Of a stretch of 64,000 nt of DNA, positions 1-8,740 are shown one piece after another. Both the position numbers and the translations under genes were made by a program. Location of the stretch: positions 320,790,452 to 320,854,451 of the forward strand of contig CM061141.1 in NCBI GenBank assembly GCA_030789695.1, read 5' to 3'. Every line of letters starts with the position of its first letter. Within the stretch, counting starts at the first letter, position 1. The stretch is from Scilla litardierei (Eukaryota > Streptophyta > Magnoliopsida > Asparagales > Asparagaceae). The notes beneath the pieces were generated by a model, which had not been told where the DNA came from, did not search any database, and was given only the letters and a program-made list of their open reading frames with translations.

Positions 1-417
1 CCTGGGCGGTCAATCTGGGCGTTTTTGGGATTAATCGGCCGCCTAAGCGTTCTGGGCGGTGTCTGGGCGCTCTGGGCGGCTCCTGGGCGGTTCATGGGCG
101 GTTTCTGGGCGGTTTCTGGGCGTTTTTGGTAAATGGCTTAATTGCACAAGAGTATCTTTTAAATTTTATTTTGTTGCATACAAACTCTAAAGTAGGTAAA
201 CTGGATTTGATTTAGTATGTATTAAATATTTGATGTATTTTAAATAATATTTATATTTATATTTATATATAAACATAAATATATTATATAAAAATAAATA
301 AAATAATTAAAAACTGCAAATCCGCCTAGGCCGATTAATCCCCGATTAATCCCCGATTAATGCTCTGGGCGCTGGGCGCCAAGAATCCGAACGCCTAGCG
401 CCTAGCGTTTTTTACAA
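1..417. mobile_element. GGCG-rich repeat, probable non-autonomous element, cut by window edge
   Basis: Both ends hold many copies of short words such as TCTGGGCG, GATTAATC and CGCCTAG, flanking an AT-rich core (about 150-320). The right end, finishing at a TTTTTTACAACC motif, abuts sequence that is continuous with the LTR of element A (compare 6380 onward). The block therefore looks inserted into, or joined to, the 5' LTR of A. Subterminal short repeats around an AT-rich core are typical of non-autonomous DNA transposons (hAT-like is a guess). The left end is outside the window, so terminal inverted repeats and target duplication cannot be checked. Confidence 0.45.
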
Positions 418-472
418 CCTTGGTTTTACTGTACGCAAGTACTCGCACGTATTTGTGTTTATGGTTGTCGCA

Positions 473-676
473 CACACTATTGGGCCTTCGGGCATATACG
501 GAGCACATTACGGCACGCACTATTGGGCCCTCGGGCATTTACGGAGCACATTACTGCACACACTATTGGGCCCTCGGGCATTTACGGAGCACATTACGGC
601 ACACACTATTGGGCCTTCGGGCATTTACGGAGCACATCTACGGAGCACACTATTGGGCCCTTGCGGCATTTAAGAT
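473..676 (+). repeat. 43-bp tandem repeat in LTR A (5' copy), about 5 units
   Basis: Units contain CACACTATTGGGCC, CGGGCAT and TACGGAGCACATTACGGCA at a period of 43-44 bp. Because 43 is not a multiple of 3, overlapping frames stay open across the array and give repetitive peptides that are not genes. The same array is at 6431-6632. Confidence 0.9.
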
Positions 677-768
677 TGATGTGCTAGTTTGTTTATTTAC
701 TATGCCACTATTACCACTGTTCTACTGACTAAGTCGAGACTACTCGAGCATGGCAGAGCGGCGTAATT

Positions 769-2496
769 GTTGTGTATTGATTTCTCGGATTTGGTTTTGG
801 ATGATGAGCAAACATAAATAATGGATACTAACTTATTTGTGAGCGCAGTTATGGAGATCGTCGCCAAAAGAATACGAACATCAAAAGCGACGTCTCAAGA
901 CTTCTCAATACACGTGATCATGTGCCTGGAGCTTCGTTGAAGCTCAAGGAGTTTTATTGAAGTCAAGAGGAATGAAGATTGAAGCTTTGAAGACGGCTCG
1001 TAAGGTTTATTTTTATAGTCTTCTAGCTTCATGGATTAGAATGTTAAGCCTTGAGTAGGACTTACTTTATAATCTTCATTTTGCTCATATCTTAGAGCTA
1101 GGATTATCATAGAAGCCATTAGAAACTTTCCCGAAGCCTATCGCTTCTTCCCTCGGCTTCGAGTGCATGTTAGTTGGTTCAAGAAGAGTCACCAACCGAC
1201 TAGATGACGATCTAGTCGATCGGAAACTCTACTTGAACCGACTAGTTTGCCTTCTCTAATTCAGCTCTTTCTATGACTATAGTTAGTCGGTCAAAGAAGA
1301 GTCACCGACCGACTAGATGACGATCTAGTCGGTCAGTAATCCTTCTTAGACCGACTAGTTGTGTTCAGTCATTTTCAGCCTGAGCTACTGTTTCGAGTTA
1401 GTCGGTCAAAGAACGTTTACCGACAGACTAGTTGAGAAACTAGTCGGTCAGCATTTGTTCTTAAACCGACTAAGTCATCTTGAAGTCAACCTATTCTATT
1501 TCGACGTTAGTCGGTCAAAGATCATTCACCGACCGACTAGTTGGGAAACTAGTCGGTCGGCAAGTCTTCTTAGACCGACTAGTTGTCTTTGCCTGTACTT
1601 CGATCGTTTGGCTGTTCAACCATTAGTCGGTCTACGTTGTATCACCGACCGACTAGTTGATGAACTAGTCGGTCAGTGATCCTTCTTTGACCGACTAGTC
1701 TGGTTAAGAATAGAGCCGTTGGGATCTTTTTGAACTCGTTTTTCCTTGCCCCTTTAAATAGAATCCTGATTCATTTCTTGAAGGGGTTAAGCAATATATT
1801 GGAGATATTTTCAGATCAAAAGAGAAGAGCAATCAACTCTATTTCCAAGCTCTCTCTTCTCACAAGAATCTCTTCCTCAAGTTCTTGAGTCCTAAATCCT
1901 CAAGAGAGATTCTCTCCATTGTGAGCCATTCAAGCTAGAAGCTTGTTTCTAGGTCACCATCTCCACCCTAGGCTTCCATTGCTGGTCATCTTCTTGAAGC
2001 TAGGGTTTGATGCCATCTTCCTCCATCAAAATCCCCATTGCCCTAATTTGGTAAGAATACTCAAGGCATAGGTATTTTGTTGGTAAGTATTTCATTTCAT
2101 TTACATTCGTTATTTGAATTGTATACTCTCGGTTGTGAGAGTTTGCGTGATCCAAGGTTTTGGGATTCACGGACATCATTTGTAGTTAGTTTGCACTTGC
2201 GAGGTTTTCGCAAGTGGGCATATTGGAAATCTTGAGTTAGGGTTTCTAACTCAAGTATCCAGAGAGGATCCGGGTGGTTGGGACGTATGATCACCGGGAA
2301 CAAGTCGGGAAGACTTGGGTGGATCCGAACCCAGTAATATTGTTTGTTTGCGTATGTTTTAATTCTTGTTGATAGTTTTTTAATTCCGCATTGTCGTATG
2401 TTCATTGCACAATATTTAGGAATAACTCTCTTAATTATTTTAAGTACTATTCACCCCCCTCTAGTACGTGTACAGTAGCTACCACAGGGCACTACA
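769..2496 (+). mobile_element. Solo LTR of the Sirevirus-like copia family (same family as element G)
   Basis: The sequence starts TGTTG and ends CTACA, with a perfect 5-bp target duplication GTAAT at 764-768 and 2497-2501. The sister LTR of A carries the uninterrupted site GGCGTAATAACAAGC near 6718. The sequence is homologous, in the opposite window orientation, to the LTRs at 48673-50423 and 59399-61146, including the array of CTAGTCGGTC palindromes. No internal region is present, so this is what unequal recombination between the two LTRs of a full element leaves. It is clearly more diverged from the G LTRs than those are from each other. Confidence 0.95.
1169..1699. repeat. Array of five palindromic CTAGTCGGTC units (solo LTR)
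   Basis: Each unit of about 78 bp has four related arms in alternating orientation (TTAGTCGGTC, GACCGACTAG, CTAGTCGGTC, GACCGACTAG) with spacers of about 10-20 bp. Units are separated by 30-45 bp of unrelated sequence. Homologous arrays lie in both LTRs of element G and in its internal region. Palindrome clusters are known in LTRs of maize Sireviruses; a regulatory role here is inference. Confidence 0.9.
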
Positions 2497-2764
2497 GTAA
2501 TAACAAGCGGTCATAAATTACGACCGAATCAGTGTCTAGAAAGGAATGGGAAGGGGGTTGGTCAACCAAAGGACTTGTCCTGCAGTCATAGAAGTGACCT
2601 GTGCCTTCAAGCCCTGACTGACTGGCTGATTTGGAAGTTAAGTTAGACTTCTTATTATTAGGCATGCCTACACTATTAGCTAGTCAAGCGACGTTTGTTA
2701 CCTCTTGTTCATTCATTACTTTGCCACTTTTACTTTCTGTTGGTTATTACTTGCCACTTAGCGC

Positions 2765-2802
2765 TGACATGTATTTCATTGTTTTCTTTGAAATGCATGT
2801 CA
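2765..2802 (+). promoter_or_regulatory. Stem-loop in LTR A (5' copy) overlapping a short ORF start
   Basis: Arms 2765-2778 (TGACATGTATTTCA) and 2789-2802 pair over 14 positions with one G-T pair, around a 10-nt loop. The ATG of the short ORF lies inside the 3' arm (2797-2799). Equivalent stem-loops occur in the LTRs of C, D and E. Confidence 0.65.
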
Positions 2803-2901
2803 GACTACGAGCCGACGGAGTACGTGAAGTACTACACTGAGGACGATCCCGTGGACCAGGGATCAAAGGACGTTACTGAGCCAGCACCTGCTGAGAAGTA
2901 G
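2797..2901 (+). CDS. Short acidic ORF in LTR A leader (5' copy), 34 aa
   Basis: The ORF starts MSDYEPTEY, continues with DDPVDQ near the middle, and ends PAEK. It is rich in Asp, Glu, Tyr and Pro, with no signal peptide or membrane segment. Its ATG lies in the stem-loop just upstream. The 3' LTR copy is the same apart from a Lys/Glu difference. LTR E has a related ORF (VDPVDQ, ends PAEG) and LTR D has one starting MSDSELEY. Conservation of start, acidity and the VDQ or PAE motifs argues for translation, perhaps as an upstream ORF. Function is unknown. Confidence 0.4.
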   Translation: MSDYEPTEYVKYYTEDDPVDQGSKDVTEPAPAEK

Positions 2902-3247
2902 GAGTGTCCGATTCGACCACAACATCAGCTTTTCACCGTCAGTGTGTTTTCCTTATCGCCAGTGTGCCATTTACTTCCGAGTGATATACTTTACTTTTCT
3001 GTCGAGTCGATTTAGGCCGTACTATAAGGCCCAGTCCTGTACTACTTATCACCTATTAGGATAATAAAGATGTTGTGTGTTGTTTCTCTGAGATTGCATG
3101 ACAAGAACCTGTCCTTCAATGGAATTACTACAGACGCTTAATATGCATCGAACAAGGAAGAAGAAAAAAAATTCCTCCTTGTTTTATGCACATGCGGACC
3201 TTCATCGCGTCCTCGCTCCCGGGCATTTTGGGAAGCGGGGCGTGATA

Positions 3248-3273
3248 GGTTTCTGTGGTCGCCCACGCAGGTC
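3248..3273 (+). other. Conserved post-LTR block of element A (expected primer-binding site)
   Basis: Directly after the LTR end comes a block (GGTTTCTGTGGTCGCCC then ACGCAGGTC) that matches, with changes, the block following the LTRs of B, C, D and E (core GTGGTGGCCCATGCAGGTC). It is not the initiator-Met primer site (TGGTATCAGAGC) seen in element G. The primer tRNA is not recognised. Confidence 0.5.
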
Positions 3274-3356
3274 ATGCAAATACTCAGAGTAATATACGCA
3301 TCTTTACGATCCTAAGCTTACTGAGTACATATTGACTCAGGTTTATTGTTTTGCAG
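3271..3356 (+). other. Candidate leader intron of element A, 86 nt
   Basis: Donor CAG/GTC lies at the end of the conserved post-LTR block. A pyrimidine-rich acceptor ending TTGCAG lies one base before the gag ATG (3358). Elements B, D and E have the same arrangement with 100, 102 and 106 nt. The donor is weak (GTC), so this is a prediction only. Confidence 0.35.
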
Positions 3357-3357
3357 C

Positions 3358-4438
3358 ATGGCAGGAAGATCAAACACCCGCAACGGAAATGGCGCCAATG
3401 GAAACGGTGCCAATGCAAATGGTGCCACCAAGATATCTGCAGTCATTGGAGTGATAAGAGAAATGTTGGAAATACAACACCATATGCTCCAGCAAGGACC
3501 ACCGGTACCACTACCCGCTGAACCTGGGGTTAAGCAATTCCAGGAGCTTCGTCCGAAAACTTTCTCTGGAAAGGAAGGGCCACTAGCAGCTGAAGAATGG
3601 GCCCAAGCTACTGAAGACAAGTTGAGCGCTGCTCGCATCTCTCAAGAAGGATGGGTTGAAGTTGCAAAACTGCAACTGACTGACAATGCTCGAAGCTGGT
3701 GGAATCGTGAAGAACGACGTCTGATTAAGCCTATCTCTTGGGGCATGTTCCGGGAAAGGTTCAACGCCCAATATTTTCCTCCCTCGGCCAGAAGAGAACT
3801 CCAAAGTCGTTTTACAAATCTGAAACAAGGCAATGGGACTGTGGATGAGTATGAGGCAGAGTTCTCAATGCTCAGTCGCTTCGCTCCACACATGGTCGAA
3901 AATCCCGAAGACTGTGCCTATCAGTTTCGTCAAGGCCTAAACCCTCATGTTCAAGTCTTGATGAGTTCAGTGAAGCTGACTACCCTTGAGGATGTTCTGG
4001 AAGCTGCACGAACTCATGAAACCGTTGCACGACTTGAATGGGGAATTCAAGTTAATACAGGCAAACGCCCGATGGAACCTATCAGGAACAACTTCGGTCC
4101 GACTCAGACCACCAATTTCAAAAGGCCAGCAGCTCCGGCCGATGCCAGGTCCACTATGGTGTGCGACTACTGCAACCGTGTTTGACACGTCAAGAGGGAC
4201 TGTCGAGTGTTATTGAACTTGTGCCTAGTGTGTGGGGCATCTAGGCATCTTGCCAAGTATTGCCCTCGTCGCACTATAAACCCAACCAACCCTATGATGG
4301 CTTCAGGATCAGCCCAGCAAAAGCAACAACTGCCTCCTTAGCAGCAAGCTTTTCAGAATACCAAGCCAAATCCACCAAGGCGTTAGGCATTTACTATGAC
4401 TACTGTTGAAGCAGAGACCACTGACCAAATGATATCAG
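3358..4438 (+). pseudogene. gag: Ty3/gypsy gag of element A (broken)
   Basis: Gag is the structural protein of the retrotransposon particle. The ATG at 3358 starts MAGRSNTRNGNG. The retrotransposon gag core, with SWWNREE and NAQYFPPSARREL-type motifs, spans roughly residues 60-200. Two CX2CX4HX4C zinc knuckles follow. In the first (CDYCNRV, then stop, then HVKRDC) the Gly codon is TGA at 4183-4185, and further TAG stops occur near 4337 and 4384. The second knuckle, CLVCGASRHLAKYC, is intact. The frame reaches MISG at 4427-4438, where the conserved gag-protease splice donor sits. No protease, RT or integrase follows. Homologous to the gag genes of B, D and E. Confidence 0.9.
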
Positions 4439-4536
4439 GTACCCTCTAGACCATAGTTTCATGACTGATGCGCAATCGTTATCCTCATCTCTTTTCTTAA
4501 ATTCCGAGGGCGGAATTTTTTATAAGGAGGGTAGGA
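4439..4536 (+). other. Gag-LTR junction of element A: deleted pol and polypurine tract
   Basis: The CAG/GT donor conserved in D and E is at 4438/4439, followed at once by an in-frame stop. Instead of pol, the sequence goes to AAATTCCGAGGGCGGAATT, which resembles the 3' end of pol noncoding sequence near 61770, and then the polypurine tract AAGGAGGGTAGGA (4524-4536) before the 3' LTR. Everything from protease to chromodomain is missing. Confidence 0.8.
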
Positions 4537-6430
4537 TGTAACGGCCTGTTTTCATCAACACTACGATTTGTACGTTTAACCTATTTAGCTATTTTTCGTC
4601 AGAGATTTTATGATTTCAAAAATTCCTTATAAAAATATTTTGAGTATCAAAGTAGTTATGGGATATTTTAGTAAGTTCAGGTTTCATCGAATACCTCTAA
4701 ATAATCTGGTAAAAATTCATTTTCGATTATTACCATTTTGGCTTAATGAATTAATTTTCTATACAAATATCATCAAAACGATTTCAAACTTCTACGGTAT
4801 CATTCTATGATCATTTAGGGCTTCCCACATTAATTTCGTAATTTTCTGACGTCAAATCAATAGAGAACCCGTTAACCCACTTCCTAAACGTTTTGGCCCA
4901 CGACTCGTATTTCCGTAGCTCAAACTATGAATCGGACTTCGTATTCACGACCCTCGTGACAATACGAACCCGTAGGTATGTTTTCGTAATTTTTCGGATA
5001 CGTTTACTAGTAGGGACAAAATCGTAATTTCAAATTTTACTTTTACCATCGCTAATTATCTTGCCTAATTACTAATTACATTAACCTAATTACTAATTAC
5101 CCTAACCATGACTAACATGTGTGAGGGATACGTTTAACTTTTCCTAATTTAGTCAAAAAGCAAAATCTTATCCTAATCTTTCTTTAATAACACTTTTGAC
5201 TAAACATTTAATAGGCTAATTTAAAATTAGTTTCTTAACCCTATTTAAACCCCCTTAATCCCTCTTCTCATGACATCTTCAACCTCCCCTCCGGCGAAGC
5301 TCCGGCCAACTTTCCGGCGAACTCCCCCACCATCCTCCTAGATTTCCCCATCTTCAACCTCTCTCAACCCCTCTCTATCTCTCTCTATCTCTTTCTAAAA
5401 ACTCAAACAAAACCCATGAAACACATCAATGGCTACCTCCACCATGGCCACCTCCGGCGACGGCGAGCTCTCTGGCGACAACCCCATGATCTCCACTCCC
5501 CTCTCTCTACCTCTACAACTCTCTTTCCATTCCCCATTGATTCTACACATGAATCTAGAATCAATCAAGGAAATCAAAAAAACAAAAAAAAACAAAAAAA
5601 ACTGGCTGTCCATTTCCGGCCAGCCGGCCGACGGCCGGCCAGGTGGCTGGCCACCCACCCCCTTCTTCCCTTTGGTCCATTGCTCCCTTGGCTTCTCTCC
5701 CCTCCTTGGTTCACCTACAAAGAGCTAGAAGAAGATGTGAAAGAAGAAAGGGAAGTTGAAACAAAAATTTACAGATTTTTTTGAAGGGGAGTTGACAGCA
5801 TGTGAAGGGGAGGGAAAAGAAATTGTGAAGGGGAGAGGAAAGAAATTGTGAAGGGGATTTTAAAAAGGAAAATTTTTGTAGATGATTTTTTTGAAGGGAT
5901 TTTGTGAAGAAAATATGATGTTTGGGAGGAAAATTTTAAGGTAACCTATTTTTTTAGAGAGATTAGCTAGGTATTATTTAATTGTTGTTGTATTTTTCCT
6001 ACGTATAAACGTATATGTGTGTACGTGCACGTAGTACGACCTTTGTAATCTTTGTAATTTTGATTCTTATATTAATAAAATATGGGTGCGTGCGTGTGGT
6101 ATTGTAGGTAGACGTCCCGGGAATACACCAACGCCCGGACGCGGTACGAGACCCAAGGAACCGAAGTACAACCGGTCACGACAACAGGCAAGTAAATACT
6201 GCAAGTATTTCTACAGTATATATATGCAAGTATTTACCAAGTACTACCGTATCTATATATGCAAGTAAATACCATATTTATGTGTGTTGCAAGTAACTAC
6301 TGTGCTTGTGCAAGTAATTACCGGGTGTATGCAAGTAACTACCGTATATGTATATGCAAGTATCAACCACCTCCTACTGTGTTTTACTGTACGCAAGTAC
6401 TCACACGTATTTGTGTTTATGGTTGTCGCA

Positions 6431-6632
6431 CACACTATTGGGCCTTCGGGCATATACGGAGCACATTACGGCACACATTATTGGGCCCTCGGGCATTTAC
6501 GGAGCACATTACGGCACACACTATTGGGCCCTCGGGCATTTACGGAGCACATTACGGCACACACTATTGGGCCTTTGGGCATTTACGGAGCACATCTACG
6601 GAGCACACTATTGGGCCCTTGCGGCATTTAAG
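6431..6632 (+). repeat. 43-bp tandem repeat in LTR A (3' copy), 5 units
   Basis: Unit starts are at 6431, 6474, 6517, 6560 and 6604, with word CACACTATTGGGCC and spacing 43, 43, 43 and 44. It is the same array as in the 5' LTR, so it predates insertion of A. Confidence 0.93.
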
Positions 6633-6988
6633 ACTGATGCGCTAGTTTGTTTGTTTACTATGCCACTATTACCACTGTTCTACTGACTAAGTCGAGACTA
6701 CTCGAGCTTGGCAGGGCGGCGTAATAACAAGCGGTCTTAAATTACGACCGAATCAGTGTCTAGAAAGGAATGGGAAGGGGGTTGGTTAACCAAAGGACTT
6801 GTCCTGCGGTCATAGAAGTGACATGTGCCTTCAAGCCCTGACTGACTGGCTGATTTGGAAGTTAAGTTAGACTTCTTATTATTAGGCATGCCTACACTAT
6901 TAGATAGTCAAGCGACGTTTGTTACCTCTTGTTCATTCATTACTTTGCCACTTTTACTTTCTGTTGGTTATTACTTGCCGCTTAGCGC

Positions 6989-7026
6989 TGACATGTATTT
7001 CATTGTTTTCTTTGAAATGCATGTCA
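6989..7026 (+). promoter_or_regulatory. Stem-loop in LTR A (3' copy)
   Basis: Arms 6989-7002 and 7013-7026 are 14 bp with one G-T pair and a 10-nt loop. The ATG of the short ORF is within the 3' arm. Confidence 0.65.
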
Positions 7027-7125
7027 GACTACGAGCCGACGGAGTACGTGGAGTACTACACTGAGGACGATCCCGTGGACCAGGGATCAAAGGACGTTAC
7101 TGAGCCCGCACCTGCTGAGAAGTAG
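7021..7125 (+). CDS. Short acidic ORF in LTR A leader (3' copy), 34 aa
   Basis: Same as the ORF at 2797-2901, with one visible residue change (EYVEYY for EYVKYY). It starts MSDYEP and ends PAEK. It is probably a leader ORF of element A. In the 3' LTR it would be read only from a read-out transcript. Confidence 0.38.
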   Translation: MSDYEPTEYVEYYTEDDPVDQGSKDVTEPAPAEK

Positions 7126-7472
7126 GAGTGTCCGATTCGACCACAACATCAGCTTTTCACCGTCAGTGTGTTTTCCTTATCGCCAGTGTGCCATTTACTT
7201 CCGAGTGATGTACTTTACTTTTCTGTCGAGTCGATGTAGGCCGTACTATAAGGCCCAGTCATGTACTACTTATCATCTATTGGGATAATAAAGATGTTGT
7301 GTGTTGTTTCTCTGAGATTGCATGACAAGAACCTGTCCTTCAATGGAATTACTACAGACTCTTAATGTGCATCGAACAAGGAAGAAGAAGAAAAAATTCC
7401 TCCTTGTTTTATGCACATGCGGACCTTCGTCGTGTCCTCGCTCCCAGGCATTTTGGAAAGCGGGGCATGACA

Positions 7473-8740
7473 GCAGGGCCAACCCTCGCCACCCAAACCA
7501 GAGAAGTGCACGGGCCGAGCTACACGCTCGCTCCCCCCTCCAGACCTCTGGGGCAGGGCCAACCCTCGCCACCCAAACCAGAGAAGGGCACGGGCCGAGC
7601 TATGCGCTCGCTCCCCCCTCCAGACCTCTGGGGCAGGGCCAATCCTCGCCACCCAAACCAGAGAAGGGCACGGGCCGAGCTACGAGCTCGATCACCCCTC
7701 CAGACCTCGGGGGCAGGGCCAACCCTCGCCACCCAAATCAGAGAAGGGCACGGTCAGAGCTACGCACTCGCTCTCCCCCTTCAGACCTCGGGGGCAGGGC
7801 CAACCCTCGCCACCCAAACCAGAGAAGGGCACGGGCCGAGCTATGTGCTCCCTCCCCCCTCCAGACCTCGGGGGCCGGGCCAACCCTCGTCACCTAAACC
7901 ATAAAAGGGCACGGGCCGAGCTACGCACTCGCTCCCCCCTCCAGACCTCTGGGGCAGGGCCAACCCTCGCCACCCAAACCAGAGAAGGGCACGAGCCAAG
8001 CTACGTGCTCGCTCCCCCCTCCAGACCTCTGGGGCAGGGCCAACCCTCGCCACCCAAACCAGAGAAGGGCACGGGACGAGCTACGCGCTTGCTCCCCCCT
8101 CCAGACCTCTGGGGCAGGGCCAACCCTCACCACCTAAACCAGAGAAGGCACGGGCCGAGCTACGTGCTCACTCCCCCCTCCAGACCTCTGGGGCAGGGCC
8201 AACCCTCGCCACCCAAACCAGAGAAGGGCACGGGCCAAGCTACGCGCTCGCTCCCCCCTCCAAACCTCTGGGGCAGGGCCAACCCTCGCCACCCAAACCA
8301 GAGAAGGGCACGGGCCGAGCTATGCGCTCGCTCCCCCCTCCAGACCTCTGGGGCAGGGCCAACCCTCGTCACCCAAACCAGAGAAGGGAACTGGCCGAGC
8401 TACGCGCTCGCTCCCCCCTCCAGACCTCTGGGGCAGGGCCAACCCTCGCCACCCAAACCAGAGAAGTGCACGGACCGAGCTACGCGCTCGCTCCCCCCCT
8501 CCAGACCTCTGGGACAGGGCCAACCCTCGCCACCCAAACCAGAGAAGGGCACGGGCCGAGCTATGCGCTCGCTCCCCCCTACAGACCTCTGGGGTAGGGC
8601 CAACCCTCGCTCCCCCCCAAGATCTCTGGGGCAGGGCCAACCCTCGCCACCCAAACCAAAGAAGGGGCACTGGCCGAGCTACCCACTCGCCCCCCCCCCC
8701 TCCTCCCCCGCAAGACCTCTGGGGCAGGGCCAAACCCCCA
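7473..8740. repeat. 80-bp GC-rich tandem array, about 16 units
   Basis: Unit starts (GCAGGGCCAACCCTCG) are at 7473, 7553, 7633, 7713, 7794, 7874, 7954, 8034, 8114, 8193, 8273, 8353, 8433, 8514, 8594, a short unit at 8631, and 8724. The unit also holds CACCCAAACCAGAGAAGG, GGGCCGAGCTACGCGCTCG and CCCCCCTCCAGACCTC. Long overlapping ORFs on both strands come from the GC-rich repeat and lack any domain. The array starts exactly at the end of LTR A, so A inserted inside it. Confidence 0.95.

Larger units (their letters stand above)
418..3247 (+). mobile_element. 5' LTR of gypsy element A (partial, interrupted)
   Basis: 418-768 plus 2502-3247 match the 3' LTR of the same element (from about 6378 to 7472) with few differences. 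The first 1.8 kb of the LTR lies left of the GGCG-rich block or is lost. A solo copia LTR (769-2496) sits inside. The LTR end is GTGATA, against GTGACA in the 3' copy, so the terminal CA has mutated. The LTR contains a 43-bp tandem repeat, a stem-loop and a short ORF, each listed separately. Confidence 0.88.
4537..7472 (+). mobile_element. 3' LTR of gypsy element A (2936 bp)
   Basis: The LTR begins TGTAACGGCC directly after the polypurine tract and ends GGGGCATGACA. It matches the 5' LTR remnants with few differences. It has an AT-rich start, a GC-rich core (about 5270-5720), short GCAAGTA-containing repeats (6190-6370), a 43-bp tandem repeat (6431-6632), a stem-loop (6989-7026), and a short ORF (7021-7125). 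Right of 7472 the sequence is the 80-bp tandem array. Confidence 0.93.

Noticed and set aside
1169..1699. Regularly spaced palindromic repeats that could suggest a CRISPR array
   Set aside because: They lie in an LTR of a plant copia element, the arms alternate in orientation, spacers are not uniform, the same array recurs in element G, and the context is eukaryotic.
4183..4185. TGA in the gag zinc knuckle of A as programmed readthrough
   Set aside because: Two more TAG stops follow in the same frame, and homologous knuckles in D have Gly there, so decay is more likely.
5416..5784. Frames in the GC-rich core of LTR A starting in a CCACCATGGC-like context
   Set aside because: The region is LTR, the frames end in A-rich low-complexity DNA, and no homolog or domain is visible. 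A captured host 5' exon remains possible but unsupported.
6259..6686. Three overlapping ORFs of 112-128 codons
   Set aside because: They come from the 43-bp tandem repeat, which keeps overlapping frames open and yields repetitive peptides.
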